Source: Bombyx mori (taxonomy: Eukaryota > Arthropoda > Insecta > Lepidoptera > Bombycidae). From it: a stretch of 64,000 bases of DNA. Below are positions 34,131 to 45,401 of the stretch, piece by piece. Position 1 is the first letter of the stretch; every line of letters starts with the position of its first letter. A model generated the notes under the pieces. That model was not told the origin of the DNA. It saw only the letters and a list, made by a program, of their open reading frames with translations, and did no database searches. Where the stretch lies: positions 12,045,501-12,109,500 of the forward strand of contig NC_085121.1 in assembly GCF_030269925.1 (NCBI RefSeq), read 5' to 3'. A program made the translations under genes and the position numbers.

Positions 34131-35477
34131 TTATTGTCTCTGTCATGCTCACTACACTACTCTTGCTTGACATGAAAGAGACATACATAAAGTAAATAAC
34201 AAATTTTGCTTACTGCGGGGAAAAGCTATTGAACTGTATTTAAAAATAACAGTCCAAGCGAATTCACTATATTTTGTAACAATGGACTTATTTTTTAAAT
34301 TAAGTATTAAGAAGTTAGATATAGACTGTGGTACGGCGTGTGGTAGTGTTCAAATTAGAAAATGGGCACTCAAAACGTGTTTTGCCAAATAGTTATATTA
34401 TAATAATATAGTATTACAATTATTAAACTTTTTTTGTGAATCAAAAAAATAAGAATATTGTCTACAGTTCAGGTGGACGAATAGAATCAAAAAACCAACT
34501 CAGGTCCATTATTTCTGGGACACTTCTTCAGAGAACCTTTAATTCAGGTACGTAATTATAATTAAGATATTCCGAAGAAAGCCTTACATTAACTAGCACA
34601 GATTGTAAACAGACATTCTTGAGGCAAACGAAAAGCAATGATTCCTTCAAAAATAAAACAATTTTCCTTCACTATAAAATATTACTTAATTCTCTTCTAA
34701 CCCATGTTTTTATTAACATTTTTCATTCATTCGTTGAAAATATACGAATTGCACAGTAAACATTTACGACCACTCATTCCGAGGTGTAATGAATACTCTC
34801 ACTTTTTTTTTTAATTAAAGGAAAAAGAACAATTCTTTTTTTTTAAACAAGTAACTTAAAATAAGCGTAGATTGAATATTTTCATATTAAATGCATCTGT
34901 GGATGGAGAATCGATTTAACTATATGTACAGTTTAAACATCATGTTGGTTAATGTCCTGGGAATCCTTAACGAATACATTTATTGTTTTATTTACAAAAC
35001 ATTACGATGGAAATCCAGTGTACATATCGCTACCGAAGAACACAGACCTACATTTTATTGTTCAGATTCTAATCGAAAAAAAAAAAGATGAAGTTTCGTT
35101 GTCTTGGTTATTTTATTTATAGTTTTCAAAATATTCGTGTTATCTGTGGTAGCCTTAAAAACCAATATTTTGGATTTTATAATCTATGATTGTGAAATAG
35201 TTGCGTGAATTTGGCTCTGCCCGACCTTGTACTAACCTTGTACTGCCTCTTAATATTTAATAAAATCAAATACAAATTAGGCTGTATGGTTGTGTGATAC
35301 TTTCGTCTCTCCTATTTCGAGAAAGTAAAACTACTACTGGCTATATTTGAAAATAGCTGCGCCGTTATAATTGCCTACATTAAAAATTCACTGGAGTTTC
35401 CACCTATATCTCTAAACCACACAGCTGCATAAAGCTGACCGTCGTAATATTAAATGACTAGTGTCCGAGCAGCGTCC
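34131..35477. other. AT-rich DNA with the likely HS6ST 3' untranslated region
   Basis: No gene seen. The minus-strand part just below 35478 should be the 3' untranslated region of the sulfotransferase. AATAAA words on the minus strand lie at about 35112-35117 and 35053-35058, giving a 3' end roughly 370-450 bases after the stop if used. Confidence 0.4.
35112..35117 (-). terminator. possible polyadenylation signal of HS6ST
   Basis: AATAAA on the minus strand, the nearest such word downstream of the stop codon at 35478. No transcript evidence. Confidence 0.35.
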
Positions 35478-35619
35478 CTACTTGCCTCTGTACTTCTCTG
35501 TGGTGGCGTCTTCCAGGTTGCTGTCCCAGTCGAACTCGGTGACCCCGTTTCTGGAGACTTCGCCGAGGTGCCTCCAACGGTACTCGAAGTCAGTGTCTCG
35601 TTTCTTTAGCGCTTCGAAT
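35478..35619 (-). CDS. HS6ST: heparan-sulfate 6-O-sulfotransferase, last coding exon
   Basis: The acceptor 'attttttacacag' precedes base 35619. The first base A completes an AGA (Arg) codon begun in the previous exon. Then 46 codons follow (FEALKKRDTDFEY...ATTEKYRGK) and TAG at 35478-35480. The exon encodes the variable, charged C-terminal tail after the conserved 'LYDFAKNLMFKR' end of the catalytic domain. Sequence here is poorly conserved in the family, so identity rests on matching splice phase and position. No other acceptor with this phase and an open frame was noticed in the intron. Confidence 0.8.
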
Positions 35620-37056
35620 CTGTGTAAAAAATTATTAGTATCATACAAATGTACTTAAATAAGGTTATTCAATGCAGTTTGATTGTTTTTACTTTTGGCT
35701 TGACTATTCAAGTCTGCCTATGCAGACGATCTTATTATACAGGTTGGTACGGGTTGTTACCAATGCCTATGGACAAGCAACTGTCAATGCCTACGCCCCC
35801 CTCCAAGAAATGGGGTCACACAACAATTGTTTTCTAAATATCCAATCCTTCAAATGGGATAGTCTTAGGTCTTAGTCCGCTATATTACTTAAAGGACATG
35901 GACACTCTCCATACATTGCACGGCCCACTAAGCGAAGGTCAAGGACAGTAATGAAATTAAGTTTTTAATAACCGACTATATATACCCTTTATTATAAACA
36001 AATTAAAATCAATATTGTTCATGGGGATACAGAGATATTTAAAAAATAAGATAAGAATTTTAGATTATATCATATGATTTTGCTGTCAATACACTAACTG
36101 ACACTTTAACATCATCATTAGCTTAAATCTTATTTATATTACTATACTTGATGACACATACCTAATTCAATGAACGCCAAGACTTTAATACAATAAGCAG
36201 GTATATCGCAACGAAACACTTAATAATATCTCTGATTTTATTAACTTGAACTATTGAGTGGAATAGCAATATGGCTACCACAAGATTTTGGGACGCGACC
36301 ATGGCCTATTATTATTTATGTCTATAGGGTTGACACCCGCACCAATATACCGATATACGAAAAATCAGCATATATACTGACATCAGCCACTAGGCTTTGC
36401 GCGAACGTATCATTTATTGCAAATTACATTTGAGAATAGATTGTTATTATGTTAGTACACATACGTACGCGATTCTTGTTGTTGTTCCTATTAATGTATT
36501 CCAATATACCGTATAGTTTGTTACACAATCAGCCCTAAGCATATTATATTCAAGCATCGATGAACAATTAACAACGGGTAACTACGTGAACACCACAATA
36601 TCACTGTAATATCATGTTTGTTGACGATACTGAATACAATGTAGTTAATTCAACGCAATTCATGTTGACGTTGCTAATTTGGCATAATAATACAGTAAAC
36701 GCTTGAACAATATGATAATGCTATATTATTATTAGGCCTGTGGCTGGCTGCGTATGGAACGCACAAGCATGCTATCCTGCTCATTTCTGTGGCAAAACCA
36801 AATCGCTCTCTGATAGCCATTATTCTAATTATTTGGGCACTTCGCTATCGTAAAAAGTGGATAATTTATAAATGCAACATTTTATTGGTTTTATTTATTT
36901 CATTAACGTTTTAACTCTGCGTTAATTAGTTACACTGGTAGAAGAAGAACGATTTTTAATGCTACCAAAATCCGCGATGTGAATTCGTGAAGGTACATAT
37001 GAGCAGGGAAAGAGTGCATTCACTTTAAATGCCATTTTATCATCTATATTTACATA
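35620..37056. other. HS6ST intron, AT-rich part without recognised repeats
   Basis: First part of the 6.6-kb intron between the last two exons. I see no gene or bounded element. Confidence 0.45.
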
Positions 37057-37475
37057 TCTATATATTAATACGTGAAGCAAAAACTTTGTATCCCTTTTTA
37101 CGAAAATTGCGCGGACGGAGGAGTATAAAATTTTCCACACTTATAGAGAATATAGAGAAGAAGTGCACAATGCTAATATGTTTTTAAAATAATGCATAAA
37201 AGATACATTAAATCAATAAAGAAAACATTACACACACTATATAAATGTATTTGACGCACACACGCATGCATACTATTTATTGTCAAACTTTTGTTCTTGA
37301 CGTCTGTGGTCAAATTGAGAATAGATTAAATATATGTTTGTCTTTGTTAATATTTTCTATAGTGTAGTCTTGGCGAAATTTGTGATTATAGAAGTATAAA
37401 ATACAATCATAATAGTGTACAAACTTACTATTCCAATTAATTATAGTCGAATTTCGACTACTGCGGGACCTCTAG
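37057..37475 (+). mobile_element. Helitron family H1, non-autonomous
   Basis: TCTATATATTAATACGTGAA start, 'ggacctCTAG' end plus T, palindrome 'tagtcgaatttcgacta' before the end. Lies in the HS6ST intron. Confidence 0.85.
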
Positions 37476-39164
37476 TCATCTCAAAAAGTTTTCATGTTCA
37501 AGATTAGTATCATACCAAATTTTGATTTTCTTGTTTCGGCCATGACGAAAGATCTCATTAATCGATATTTATTTGATACAGTATTGACTTTTTACACACC
37601 CGAAATATATTCAACGGTAACGGGTCATAAGGAAAAGGGTAACTGAATTGCGCCCTTTCAAAGTTTCCGCAAAACGGTTGGAGAAACCGCCCTTGATATG
37701 CCCATAGATTAGGAACCCAATCTATTCCAACATTTATTTACAGCCCCGAGGTCGAGTGTATGGGACGAGGTCACAAAAATTTCACTATTTGTAATAATAT
37801 AATGAAATACCCCTCACTTGTAAAATGCCTCATTAGTGGTACGGTCGGTGCGTGACGTTACAATTAGATTTTGTAATTCGATTAAAAAAAACCAATAATG
37901 TAAACATTAAAGTAATATTTCTTTCGACTTTGTACTAAGAAAAGCGATCTCTTTTATGCAAAAAAAAATATTTTTCCGTCACTCCGAATCTAGATAACAT
38001 TTTGTTGAGTTCAATGGTATTTTGATGATCTCCATTTTGTAGATTAGCAATAACCACAACGAACCCGAGGTTACATTTTGACCAACAGAAAATTATCGGT
38101 GAATGAAATAAATTGCAATGACTGCGGTCGGCTGTCTCACTATCAGTAGATAACCTAAACTGGGGGAGGTTCATTTCCGAGACAATCTCCTTGTCTTACT
38201 AATTCAATTGGTTTTCAAAAAAATTTAAAGGAATGTACCAAACAAGGTAGTAGTCGGTAACATTATTTAAAAAAAAAAAAAAATTCTCCATAATGTTCTA
38301 TCCGGTATCGAATAATAAAACTAAATAATAAGTATACAGTTACATATTTAAAATTTTAAATATCTACATATATATCGCACTAGTGACTTCGTTATTAAAA
38401 TAAATAATAATGTACCTTAAATTAGATTTTTAATAAAGGCTATCTTATCTTATCTTATTTTAAAGGCTATCTTATCTTATTTTCATACTTTTCGGGTAAT
38501 TACCGCAGATTGTTGAATTATTTCTTCTCGCAATCCTTTCTATCGCTCAACGAAACTGCCACAAAGTAAAATTTTGTTTTCAGTATTCATTTCGATTAAC
38601 ATTCATGGAGAAGATACGTCTATTCCGCCAAGTAGCACGGCTCTCGCCCTGTGGAACTATCACAAATCCAATAGGATTGGGAACGTTGATCCAATTGAGC
38701 CGCTTTGAATGTGCGCGTAAAAATCAATTAACGAAACGCGGTCTTTTCGATTGCATTTCTTGCATATGCAATGGTGGTATTTTCGATTGCATTTCTTGCA
38801 TATGCAATGGTGGTATTTTCGATTGCATTTCTTGCATATTCGTTCATGAATTTTTGAGTAATTGCTCATTGAATCGATAGTGCCAAGACGTAGTTCTCAA
38901 ATGTAGTAAAAAAATCAAGATCTGTTTTAAAATAAAAAGGGGACAGCTCACACACGGTTATCGTTTGGATCACCTGTGCTATGGAAACCAGACACTAATA
39001 TACACAACGGCTGTAACAGTTAAAAGTACTGAGTTTTAGTACTATAAAAATATATCACAAAAACTGTAGTTATAATATTTTTTTAAGGATTTTATGACCT
39101 GGTAACTAAGACTTTTAAGTCATGTCTTATTTTAATTTACATTCTTAATTTTATGAAAAATGAT
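37476..39164. other. HS6ST intron DNA with a short minisatellite
   Basis: AT-rich; no host exon seen. It contains 'aaggctatcttatctt' repeats (about 38430-38480) and the 36-bp repeats listed separately. Confidence 0.4.
38744..38841 (+). repeat. 36-bp tandem repeat, about 2.7 copies
   Basis: Units start at 38744, 38780 and 38816 with 'ttttcgattgcatttcttgc'. Each full unit contains the palindrome TTGCATATGCAA. As the period is a multiple of three, open frames pass through on both strands (a CISCICNGG repeat on plus). That is a by-product and not evidence of a gene. Confidence 0.85.
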
Positions 39165-39400
39165 AATATGGAGTGAAATGAAATGAAATGAAGATGATTA
39201 ATTTGAGACATCAATCAACTGGTATGAAATTAAATGAAATGAGATGAGATGATATGGGATGAAATATAATCTCAGTAAAATGGTGGTCATTTACTGAGAT
39301 TTTTCCAGTGGAGTTTTTGGAGGATCCCGAGAGGTTGTATTACGTCTAGCGGCTTTGTTTCATTTTCCCACTCTTGTGCATTTTCACAGATATGAAACAG
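39165..39400 (-). mobile_element. LINE 3' end with (TTTCA)n-like tail
   Basis: Pentanucleotide-like 'gaaatgaaatga...gagatgagat' repeats adjoin a perfect hairpin (39271-39298, CTCAGTAAA / TTTACTGAG) and 'ggaggatcccgagaggttgtattacgtctagcggctttg'. I recall this word set from 3' ends of silkworm non-LTR retrotransposons. The orientation is inferred from the side of the simple-repeat tail. Confidence 0.5.
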
Positions 39401-39917
39401 TTAATAAACTACCGTTATTACATATTTAAACCTGAAACAACACTAAATAGACAAAATAAAACAAATCACACAACATCACTCCTCGCGTTCCCATCAAAAA
39501 GTCCCTGTAGTTATAAAAGTGAACTATGTCATAGATCATAATTTAAGATGGCTACTCTAAGAGCATTTCTTTGAATAAAAACTTCAAAAATTAAGTCGCA
39601 ATTCACTTCTTCACTTCTTTTGAACTATTCTGTGCCAATTTTATTTCGAAACTGATTTCTTTCCGTACAATAAAGTCGAAGTACTTAAACTAGTGAACTC
39701 AGCAGAATCCCAATGGACAACATGTGCACTATCGCAGACCTTTGTTACTGCATGAGCCAAATCTTATAATAAAACGTATGTACCATGGTTAGTTTAGTCT
39801 AAAATCGACTTTTTGGCAGCTTCCTATTTACACGTAGTTTTATATTTATTTCGGTAGTATTTTCGGATGAGTTTTGTATTTTAAATGCAAGTGCAAAATC
39901 GCCAAAGGTAAATACAT

Positions 39918-40117
39918 TTTTTTATTAACCTTGTAGGCAGGCACCTGATGGTAAGTGCTTACCGTCGCCCAGGGACTCCAGCAACGCCAAGGACAGAGCC
40001 GATCCGCCACCTACCATTTAATACTCTCCACAATCCTCCCTTGTAGAAGGACATGTCATAGCGCTCGGGAAACACAGTGGAGGGGAGCTCATTCCAAAGC
40101 CAGATGGTACGTAGCAA
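39918..40117 (-). mobile_element. family B copy, 5'-truncated
   Basis: Tail at left ('tttttttattaaccttgtaggcag'); body with 'cgcccagggactccagcaacgcc', 'actctccacaatcctcccttgtagaaggac' and 'gaggggagctcattccaaagccagatggtacg'. Confidence 0.75.
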
Positions 40118-40265
40118 AAATATTACATACGTTAGACGTTATTTTATTCACTGAACTACGTTGAAAAACATAAGAAAAAAAAATCAGAACAATATTAACC
40201 GCAGTCATAACAATATTAACTAAAATATTTTCTTGGGTTTTCGCAACACGTATACATAATTAAAA

Positions 40266-40672
40266 TCTATATATTAATACGTGAAGGAAAAACTTTGTAT
40301 CCCTTTTTAAGAAAATTGCGCGGACGGAGGAGTTTGAAATTTTCCACACTTATAGAGAATATAGAGAAGAAGTGCACAATGCTAATATTTTTTAAAAATA
40401 ATGCATAAAAGATACATTAAATCAATAAAGAAAACATTACACACACTACATACCTAGCACACTATTTGACGCACACACTATTTATTATCAAACTTTTGTT
40501 CTTGACGTCTGTTGTCAAATTGAGAATAGAATATAGTTTGTCTTTGTTAATATTTTTTATAGTGTAGTCTTGGCGAAATTTGTGATTATAGAAGTATAAA
40601 ATACAATCATAATGTACAAACTTACAATTCCAATTAATTATAGTCGAATTTCGACTACTGCGGTACCTCTAG
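40266..40672 (+). mobile_element. Helitron family H1, non-autonomous
   Basis: TC start and CTAG end with T after, palindrome intact. Lies in the HS6ST intron. Confidence 0.85.
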
Positions 40673-40735
40673 TTACTTTTATGATTTAATCGCTGTTTTT
40701 TATTATTTAATTAATTATTTAATTTAATTTAAATT

Positions 40736-40886
40736 AATGTGTGTATGTATGTGTATATGTATGTGTACATATATGTATATGTATTTCACTGGATTGGTAC
40801 TTGTACTTTTTTGTGTTTAATGTATCGCACTGTTTATTTGTTTTTTGGTGTACAATAAAGAATACTCTCTCTCTCTCTCTCTCTTA
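40736..40886. repeat. simple repeats (TGTATG-type and CT)n
   Basis: 'gtgtgtatgtatgtgtatatgtatg' at 40740-40790 and (CT)9 at about 40867-40884, around 'gtgtacaataaagaat'. This may be the tail of an old retroposon. Confidence 0.5.
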
Positions 40887-41594
40887 GCTTAGCTTACTTA
40901 ACTTTGCTTTCTAATAAAAATGCTATTTCTAAAGTCAAAACTGCAGTAATAATTTGATCAAACGTTACGAGAGAGCCGACTCCGCTATTCTCCGTTCGTT
41001 TTGATTGTCTCGGTGTCGCTGATCCGTTTCGAAACGGGCTAAAACCGTTTTCGTTCAATGGAAATCGATCGGATAGCGAAGCCGGTATGTACCGATTTTT
41101 ATCTCACAGCTCATTGGCGTTTTTCGTACTTCTGAGCTTTACTAAGCTAATACGTTTTTAAAGAGAATGCGTTTACAGACAGCATCATCATCGTCATTAT
41201 CCTGCCCTTCTCCCAGTTACCTGGGGTCGGCGCAACATGTTTCCTCCTTCCATACTCCTCTATCATATACCATTTCTTCGCTCACTGTCCTCTTACCCAT
41301 GTCGTCTTTCACGCAATCAATCCATTTACAATTAATTTTATTCGTATATAAACAATTAAAGAATGCAGAGTTTTCATGTATAATTGTCGTTATGGCATCA
41401 ATGATACCCGTAGAAAATTTTCGAATTGACAAACACTTTTGTACTCTAATGTACCCTGAACGGATTAAAATACTACAGTTTACTTTCTTATTCATACTTA
41501 AAACCTTCGTATTAATAATTTAATGTTTTGTTTCCTTTCACTAACGAGACATCGAATTTTGAGAACGAACTAGCAGTAAAAATCACTTACTATA

Positions 41595-41716
41595 CTCGAC
41601 GATAAATATTACACACCCTGCAATACATAGCTTCGTGCGACAGAGATAACGCTCTACGAAGCCGAAATTTGACGGTTGTCTCTTTCTAAAGTCGATGTGC
41701 AATATTTAACGTCGAG
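41595..41716. mobile_element. 122-bp palindromic MITE with TA target duplication
   Basis: The ends CTCGACGATAAATATTACACA and, inverted, CTCGACGTTAAATATTGCACA match with two differences. TA flanks both sides. A second inverted pair (GCTTCGT / ACGAAGC) lies inside. This fits a Tc1/mariner-type MITE. Confidence 0.65.
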
Positions 41717-41723
41717 TACTGTA

Positions 41724-42157
41724 TTTATATATTAATACGTGAAGCAAAAACTTTGTATCCTTTTTTACGAAAATTGCGCCGACGAAAGAGTATGAAATTT
41801 TCCCACACTTATAGAGAATATACAGAAAAAGTGCACAATGCTTTTTTTTTAATAATGCATAAAAGATAAATTAAATCAATAAAGAAAACATTACACACAC
41901 TACCATGTATTTGACACACACACGCATGCACACTATTGTTTAATGTCAAACTTTTCCTATTGGAAAAAGTCTAAAGTCAAATTGAGAATAGAATAAATAT
42001 TGTTTGTCTTTGTTAATATTTGTCTAAAGTGTTGTCTTGGCGAAATCTGTGATTATAGAAGTATAATAAATAGTCTTTAACAATAGAACCATAATAATGT
42101 TCAAACTTATAATTACAATTAATAATAGTCGAATTTCGACTACAGAGGGATCACTAG
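41724..42157 (+). mobile_element. Helitron family H1, non-autonomous
   Basis: The first TC is mutated (TT). Otherwise the full H1 block order and a CTAG end followed by T are present. It ends only 57 bases from the splice donor of the exon at 42215-42399. Confidence 0.8.
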
Positions 42158-42214
42158 TATAGGTACTTAAGACGGCTTGGATCAGACCTTCGTGACGCCT
42201 TTAGAAATTCTTAC

Positions 42215-42399
42215 CTTTTAAACATAAGGTTCTTGGCGAAATCGTAAAGCTCCAAGTCTAAGGAGTTCAGCTGCTGAATGCGGGCCACCTGCGCTGGCGA
42301 GAGGGCCGCCAGCGTCGCTCCGGACACGGTCGCGTTGTGTTGCGTGAACGGCACAGCGAACAATAGGTTGAACGTTTCCTCGAACACGTACTGGGATTT
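42215..42399 (-). CDS. HS6ST: heparan-sulfate 6-O-sulfotransferase, fourth visible coding exon
   Basis: 185 bases, acceptor 'tcttgtgtcag' and donor AAAAG|GTAAGA on the minus strand. It starts in phase 0 and ends two bases into an Arg codon. The translation KSQYVFEETFNLLFAVPF...LNSLDLELYDFAKNLMFKR matches the HS6ST segment that follows the 'FGLTE' block in vertebrate and fly proteins (TQYLFERTF...LNDLDMQLYDYAK). This is the C-terminal part of the Golgi-lumen catalytic domain. An 'NAT' sequon is present. Mobile elements sit within about 80 bases on both sides. Confidence 0.9.
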
Positions 42400-42476
42400 C
42401 TGACACAAGAGAAAACGTATTCATAAAAATAAAAATCAAACATACCAGTATTAATAAATTTAATCTTTATTTTGTA

Positions 42477-42768
42477 CTACTTGACCCGGCAGACTTCGTA
42501 GCGCCTCAATCGACAAATAAAAGACCTAAACTTTTGTATAAAATAAACTTAAAGCAAACAAAAGGAATCCGTCCGACGGGGGACACATCAAAGGGAAAAC
42601 AAAGTTGTTATTTTTATTTAATTCCGAGCATTTTCATATTTATCTAATCCTTTTAAACCTTCTCTGGACTTCCACAAATAATTTAAGACCAAAATTAGCC
42701 AAATCGGTCTAGCCGTTCTCGAGTTTTAGCGAGACTAGCGAACAGCAATTCATTTTTATACATAACTA
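42477..42768 (-). mobile_element. Helitron family H2, split by a mariner
   Basis: Minus-strand H2 with a mutated 3' end (CTAC). The block order is complete, but its 5' end is cut by the mariner at 42769. The missing few bases ('tatatataga') continue at about 44072-44082. Confidence 0.7.
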
Positions 42769-44067
42769 GTCAGGTCATAAGTATTGTCACACAGTAAAAA
42801 CTTTTCTTTTAGAATGCTGGCCACAAAAAAGTTTATTGAATTCGAATTTCGAATTGTTCATGAAAATAAAAATTTATACTTTTAAGAATTTTACTCATTT
42901 TTAAATATGGAGTGGACGCTTAAAGAAGACCGCGTTGCAGTTATTGCGTTGCATCGTTGCGGTTACGCGTCAATTCAAAATTTTAACATACTGAAAAATT
43001 TTAATATAACCAAAAGATTCGTTTATCGTACCATCAAACGATACAATGAAGACTCTAGTGTAGATGACAGGTCAAGAAGTGGTCGCCCTCGGTCTGTTAG
43101 GACTCCAGCAGTGATAAAAGCTGTGAAGGCGCGAATTCAAAGAAATCCCAAACGTAAGCGGAAACTGTTGGCCCTTCAGATGGGGTTAAGCAGAACCACG
43201 GTGAAAAGGGTGTTAAATGAAGACTTAGGGCTTCGGGCATATCGAAGAAAAACAGGGCATCGTTTGAATGCTCGTCTAATGGACCTGAGACTGAAGAGAT
43301 GCCGCGCTTTGTTGAAGCGGTACGCGGGAAAAAAATATCGGGAAATTCTTTTTCGGATGAAAAAATTTTTACCGTAGAAGAGAGCTACAACAAACAAAAT
43401 GATAAGGTGTACGCACACAGTAGTGAAGAAGCGAGCAACCGTATTCCGCGTGTCCAACGAGGTCATTTTCCATCCTCGCTCATGGTATGGTTGGGAGTTT
43501 CTTATTGGGGCTTAACAGAGGTACATTTTTGTGAGAAAGGTGTAAAAACGAATGCAGTTGTGTATCAAAATACAGTCCTGACGAACCTTGTGGAACCTGT
43601 TTTTCATACCATGTTCAATAACAGGCACTGGGTATTCCAACAAGATTCGGCGCCAGCTCATAGAGCGAAGAGCACACAAGACTGGCTGGCGGCGCGTGAA
43701 ATCGACTTCATCCGGCACGAAGACTGGCCCTCCTCCAGTCCAGATTTGAATCCGTTAGATTACAAGATATGGCAACACTTGGAGGAAAAGGCGTGCTCAA
43801 AGCCTCATCCCAATTTGGAGTCACTCAAGACATCCTTGATTAAGGCAGCCGTCGATATTGACATGGACCTCGTTCGTGCTGCGATAGACGACTGGCCGCG
43901 CAGATTGAAGGCCTGTATTCAAAATCACGGAGGTCATTTTGAATAAACTTTAGTGTCATAAGAATCTATGTTTTGTTAAGTTCATTTTGGTATATGAATG
44001 GTTACATAATGAATAAACTTGTTTCAATTATTTTACATTAAACATGTGACAGAATTTATGACCTGAC
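42769..44067 (+). mobile_element. maT-type mariner (Bmmar1-like)
   Basis: 1,299 bp flanked by TA (42767-42768 and 44068-44069). The terminal inverted repeats are GTCAGGTCATAAGTATTGTCAC and, at the other end inverted, GTCAGGTCATAAATTCTGTCAC. It carries one transposase gene and is inserted into an H2 Helitron within the HS6ST intron. Confidence 0.9.
42907..43946 (+). pseudogene. mariner transposase, DD37D, single frameshift
   Basis: The first frame runs 42907 to about 43357: a DNA-binding half with two helix-turn-helix parts (MEWTLKEDRVAVI...RFVYRTIKRYNED; then the GRPRSVRT linker and LSRTTVKRVLNED). The second frame, from about 43350 to 43946, holds the catalytic half: SDEK (first D), HWVFQQDSAPAHRA (second D), SSPDLNPLDYKIW (third D). 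The second and third aspartates are 37 residues apart, giving DD37D as in maT/Bmmar1 elements. A one-base loss in a T-run at about 43345-43351 separates the halves. I see no other defect, so this copy is young but cannot make a full transposase by itself. Confidence 0.9.
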
Positions 44068-44082
44068 TAGGTATATATAGAT

Positions 44083-44195
44083 AGATGCCTTTATAGGCGG
44101 ATGCCTTTATACGGCCCACCTAATGGTGAATGTTTACCGTCGCCCATGGACTTCAGCAATGCCTGGGGCAGAGCCAAACCTCTGCCTACCGTTAT
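44083..44195 (-). mobile_element. family B fragment
   Basis: 'tacggcccacctaatggtgaatgtttaccgtcgcccatggacttcagcaatgcctggggcagagccaa' with a short duplicated start ('gatgcctttata' twice). Confidence 0.7.
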
Positions 44196-44265
44196 CTTAA
44201 TGTAAACTTAATGCCTCTTGATATTTTTTAACACAATTATACTTACTTATATATAACCTGCATAA

Positions 44266-44483
44266 TCTATACTAATATATAAATCTAGAGTTGTTTTTAT
44301 GGATGTTCCGTTATAACTACTGAACCATGCATCCGATTGACTTGAAACTTGGCATCCATGTAGAAAATACATGTACTTAATGGATAGGCTAATATTTATA
44401 TCAGTGTTGGACTCCCTAATAATAATGACATTAAATAATAATGTTAATTTTAAATGCCTAGCGATGCGGGCGAGTACGGCTAG
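44266..44483 (+). mobile_element. Helitron-like family H4, non-autonomous
   Basis: Starts TCTATACTAATATATAAATC and ends 'gcgatgcgggcgagtacggCTAG'. It contains 'ccgattgacttgaaacttggcatcc', a phrase common to moth Helitron-type repeats. Single copy here. Confidence 0.5.
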
Positions 44484-45108
44484 AGTATTATAATAATTAG
44501 TAAATTCTTTTATCTTACTACAGATAGTTTTTTTTTACGTAATCTTTAGGTACAACACCAAGACACAGAGCAACAATATTTTCTTAGCAATTATAAGAAG
44601 GAAAAAATGTATAGTGATAGTTCAGCCGTTTTTCTTGTAGAACGAACACACCCTCGTCAGGACAGTGACGCGTCACGATCAAGCGGACCGTATGATACAA
44701 ATTGTATAAGATTTATCTGATCGGAATCAATGTCGGTGCACACAATGTGTTCTCGCCGGCGGTGACAGCCCCCGTTCGGGCTGGCCAAGCAGAAACGTAA
44801 ACTATTGTGTATGATCACGAAACGAAGACAATTTACTTTAGTTATTGAAGGCGCTGTTTAGTCGATCGTTTTTTTTAATGCTGTAGATGGATAGAGGGCT
44901 ACACGTGCGTTCAGCCTATAGACGTGATACACAACGGTCATATCCACGCGTGCGAACTAACAATAAACCCAATAGCTACTACCTCTTGACAATCGCAATA
45001 TGCTACTATAATACTCAGTGACTACGTACTCCATTTTATGGTCATTTGTGTTGTCTTATACGACATAAACAGTTTTGATGTGGTTCTATTCTAAGAATTG
45101 TTTGAATT
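44484..45108. other. HS6ST intron DNA with a decayed SINE
   Basis: About 44872-44990 resembles a very degenerate SINE family A body. No exon seen. Confidence 0.35.
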
Positions 45109-45401
45109 TTTACCATCGCACCGCCCGCCACCGAAGTAGAGTTCATCCACACTACCTGGAGCCACTGGGTTCATCCACAGTGCGTTTCCAGAGATATTTT
45201 TTTGTCATTTACAGTGCCTTCACGGTATTTCCCGAGCGCTATGACGTCCTCCTTCAAGCGAGGCTTGTGGAGAGTATTAAACGGTAGGCAACAGCTTGGC
45301 TCTGCTCTTGGCATTGCTGACGTCCATGAGCGACGGTAACCACTCACCATCAGGTGGGCCGTATGCCCGCCTGCCTATACGGCAATAAAAAACTAAAAAA
45401 A
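45109..45401 (+). mobile_element. family B, longest plus-oriented copy
   Basis: Runs from 'accatcgcaccgcccgccaccgaagtagagttcatcc' through 'cgctatgacgtcctccttcaagcgaggcttgtggagagta' to the shared tail 'ggtaaccactcaccatcaggtgggccg' and 'caataaaaaa'. Confidence 0.8.

Noticed and set aside
34010..34195. Second copy of the gag start as a separate small gene
   Set aside because: It is the LTR-embedded start of gag-pol in the 3' LTR running into flanking DNA.
38744..38841. CRISPR-like array
   Set aside because: Repeats are directly abutting with no unique spacers, and the host is a eukaryote.
38605..38880. Cys-rich repeat protein (CISCICNGG on plus, CNRKYHHCICKK on minus)
   Set aside because: Created by a 36-bp minisatellite whose period is a multiple of three. 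Both strands are open, which argues against coding.
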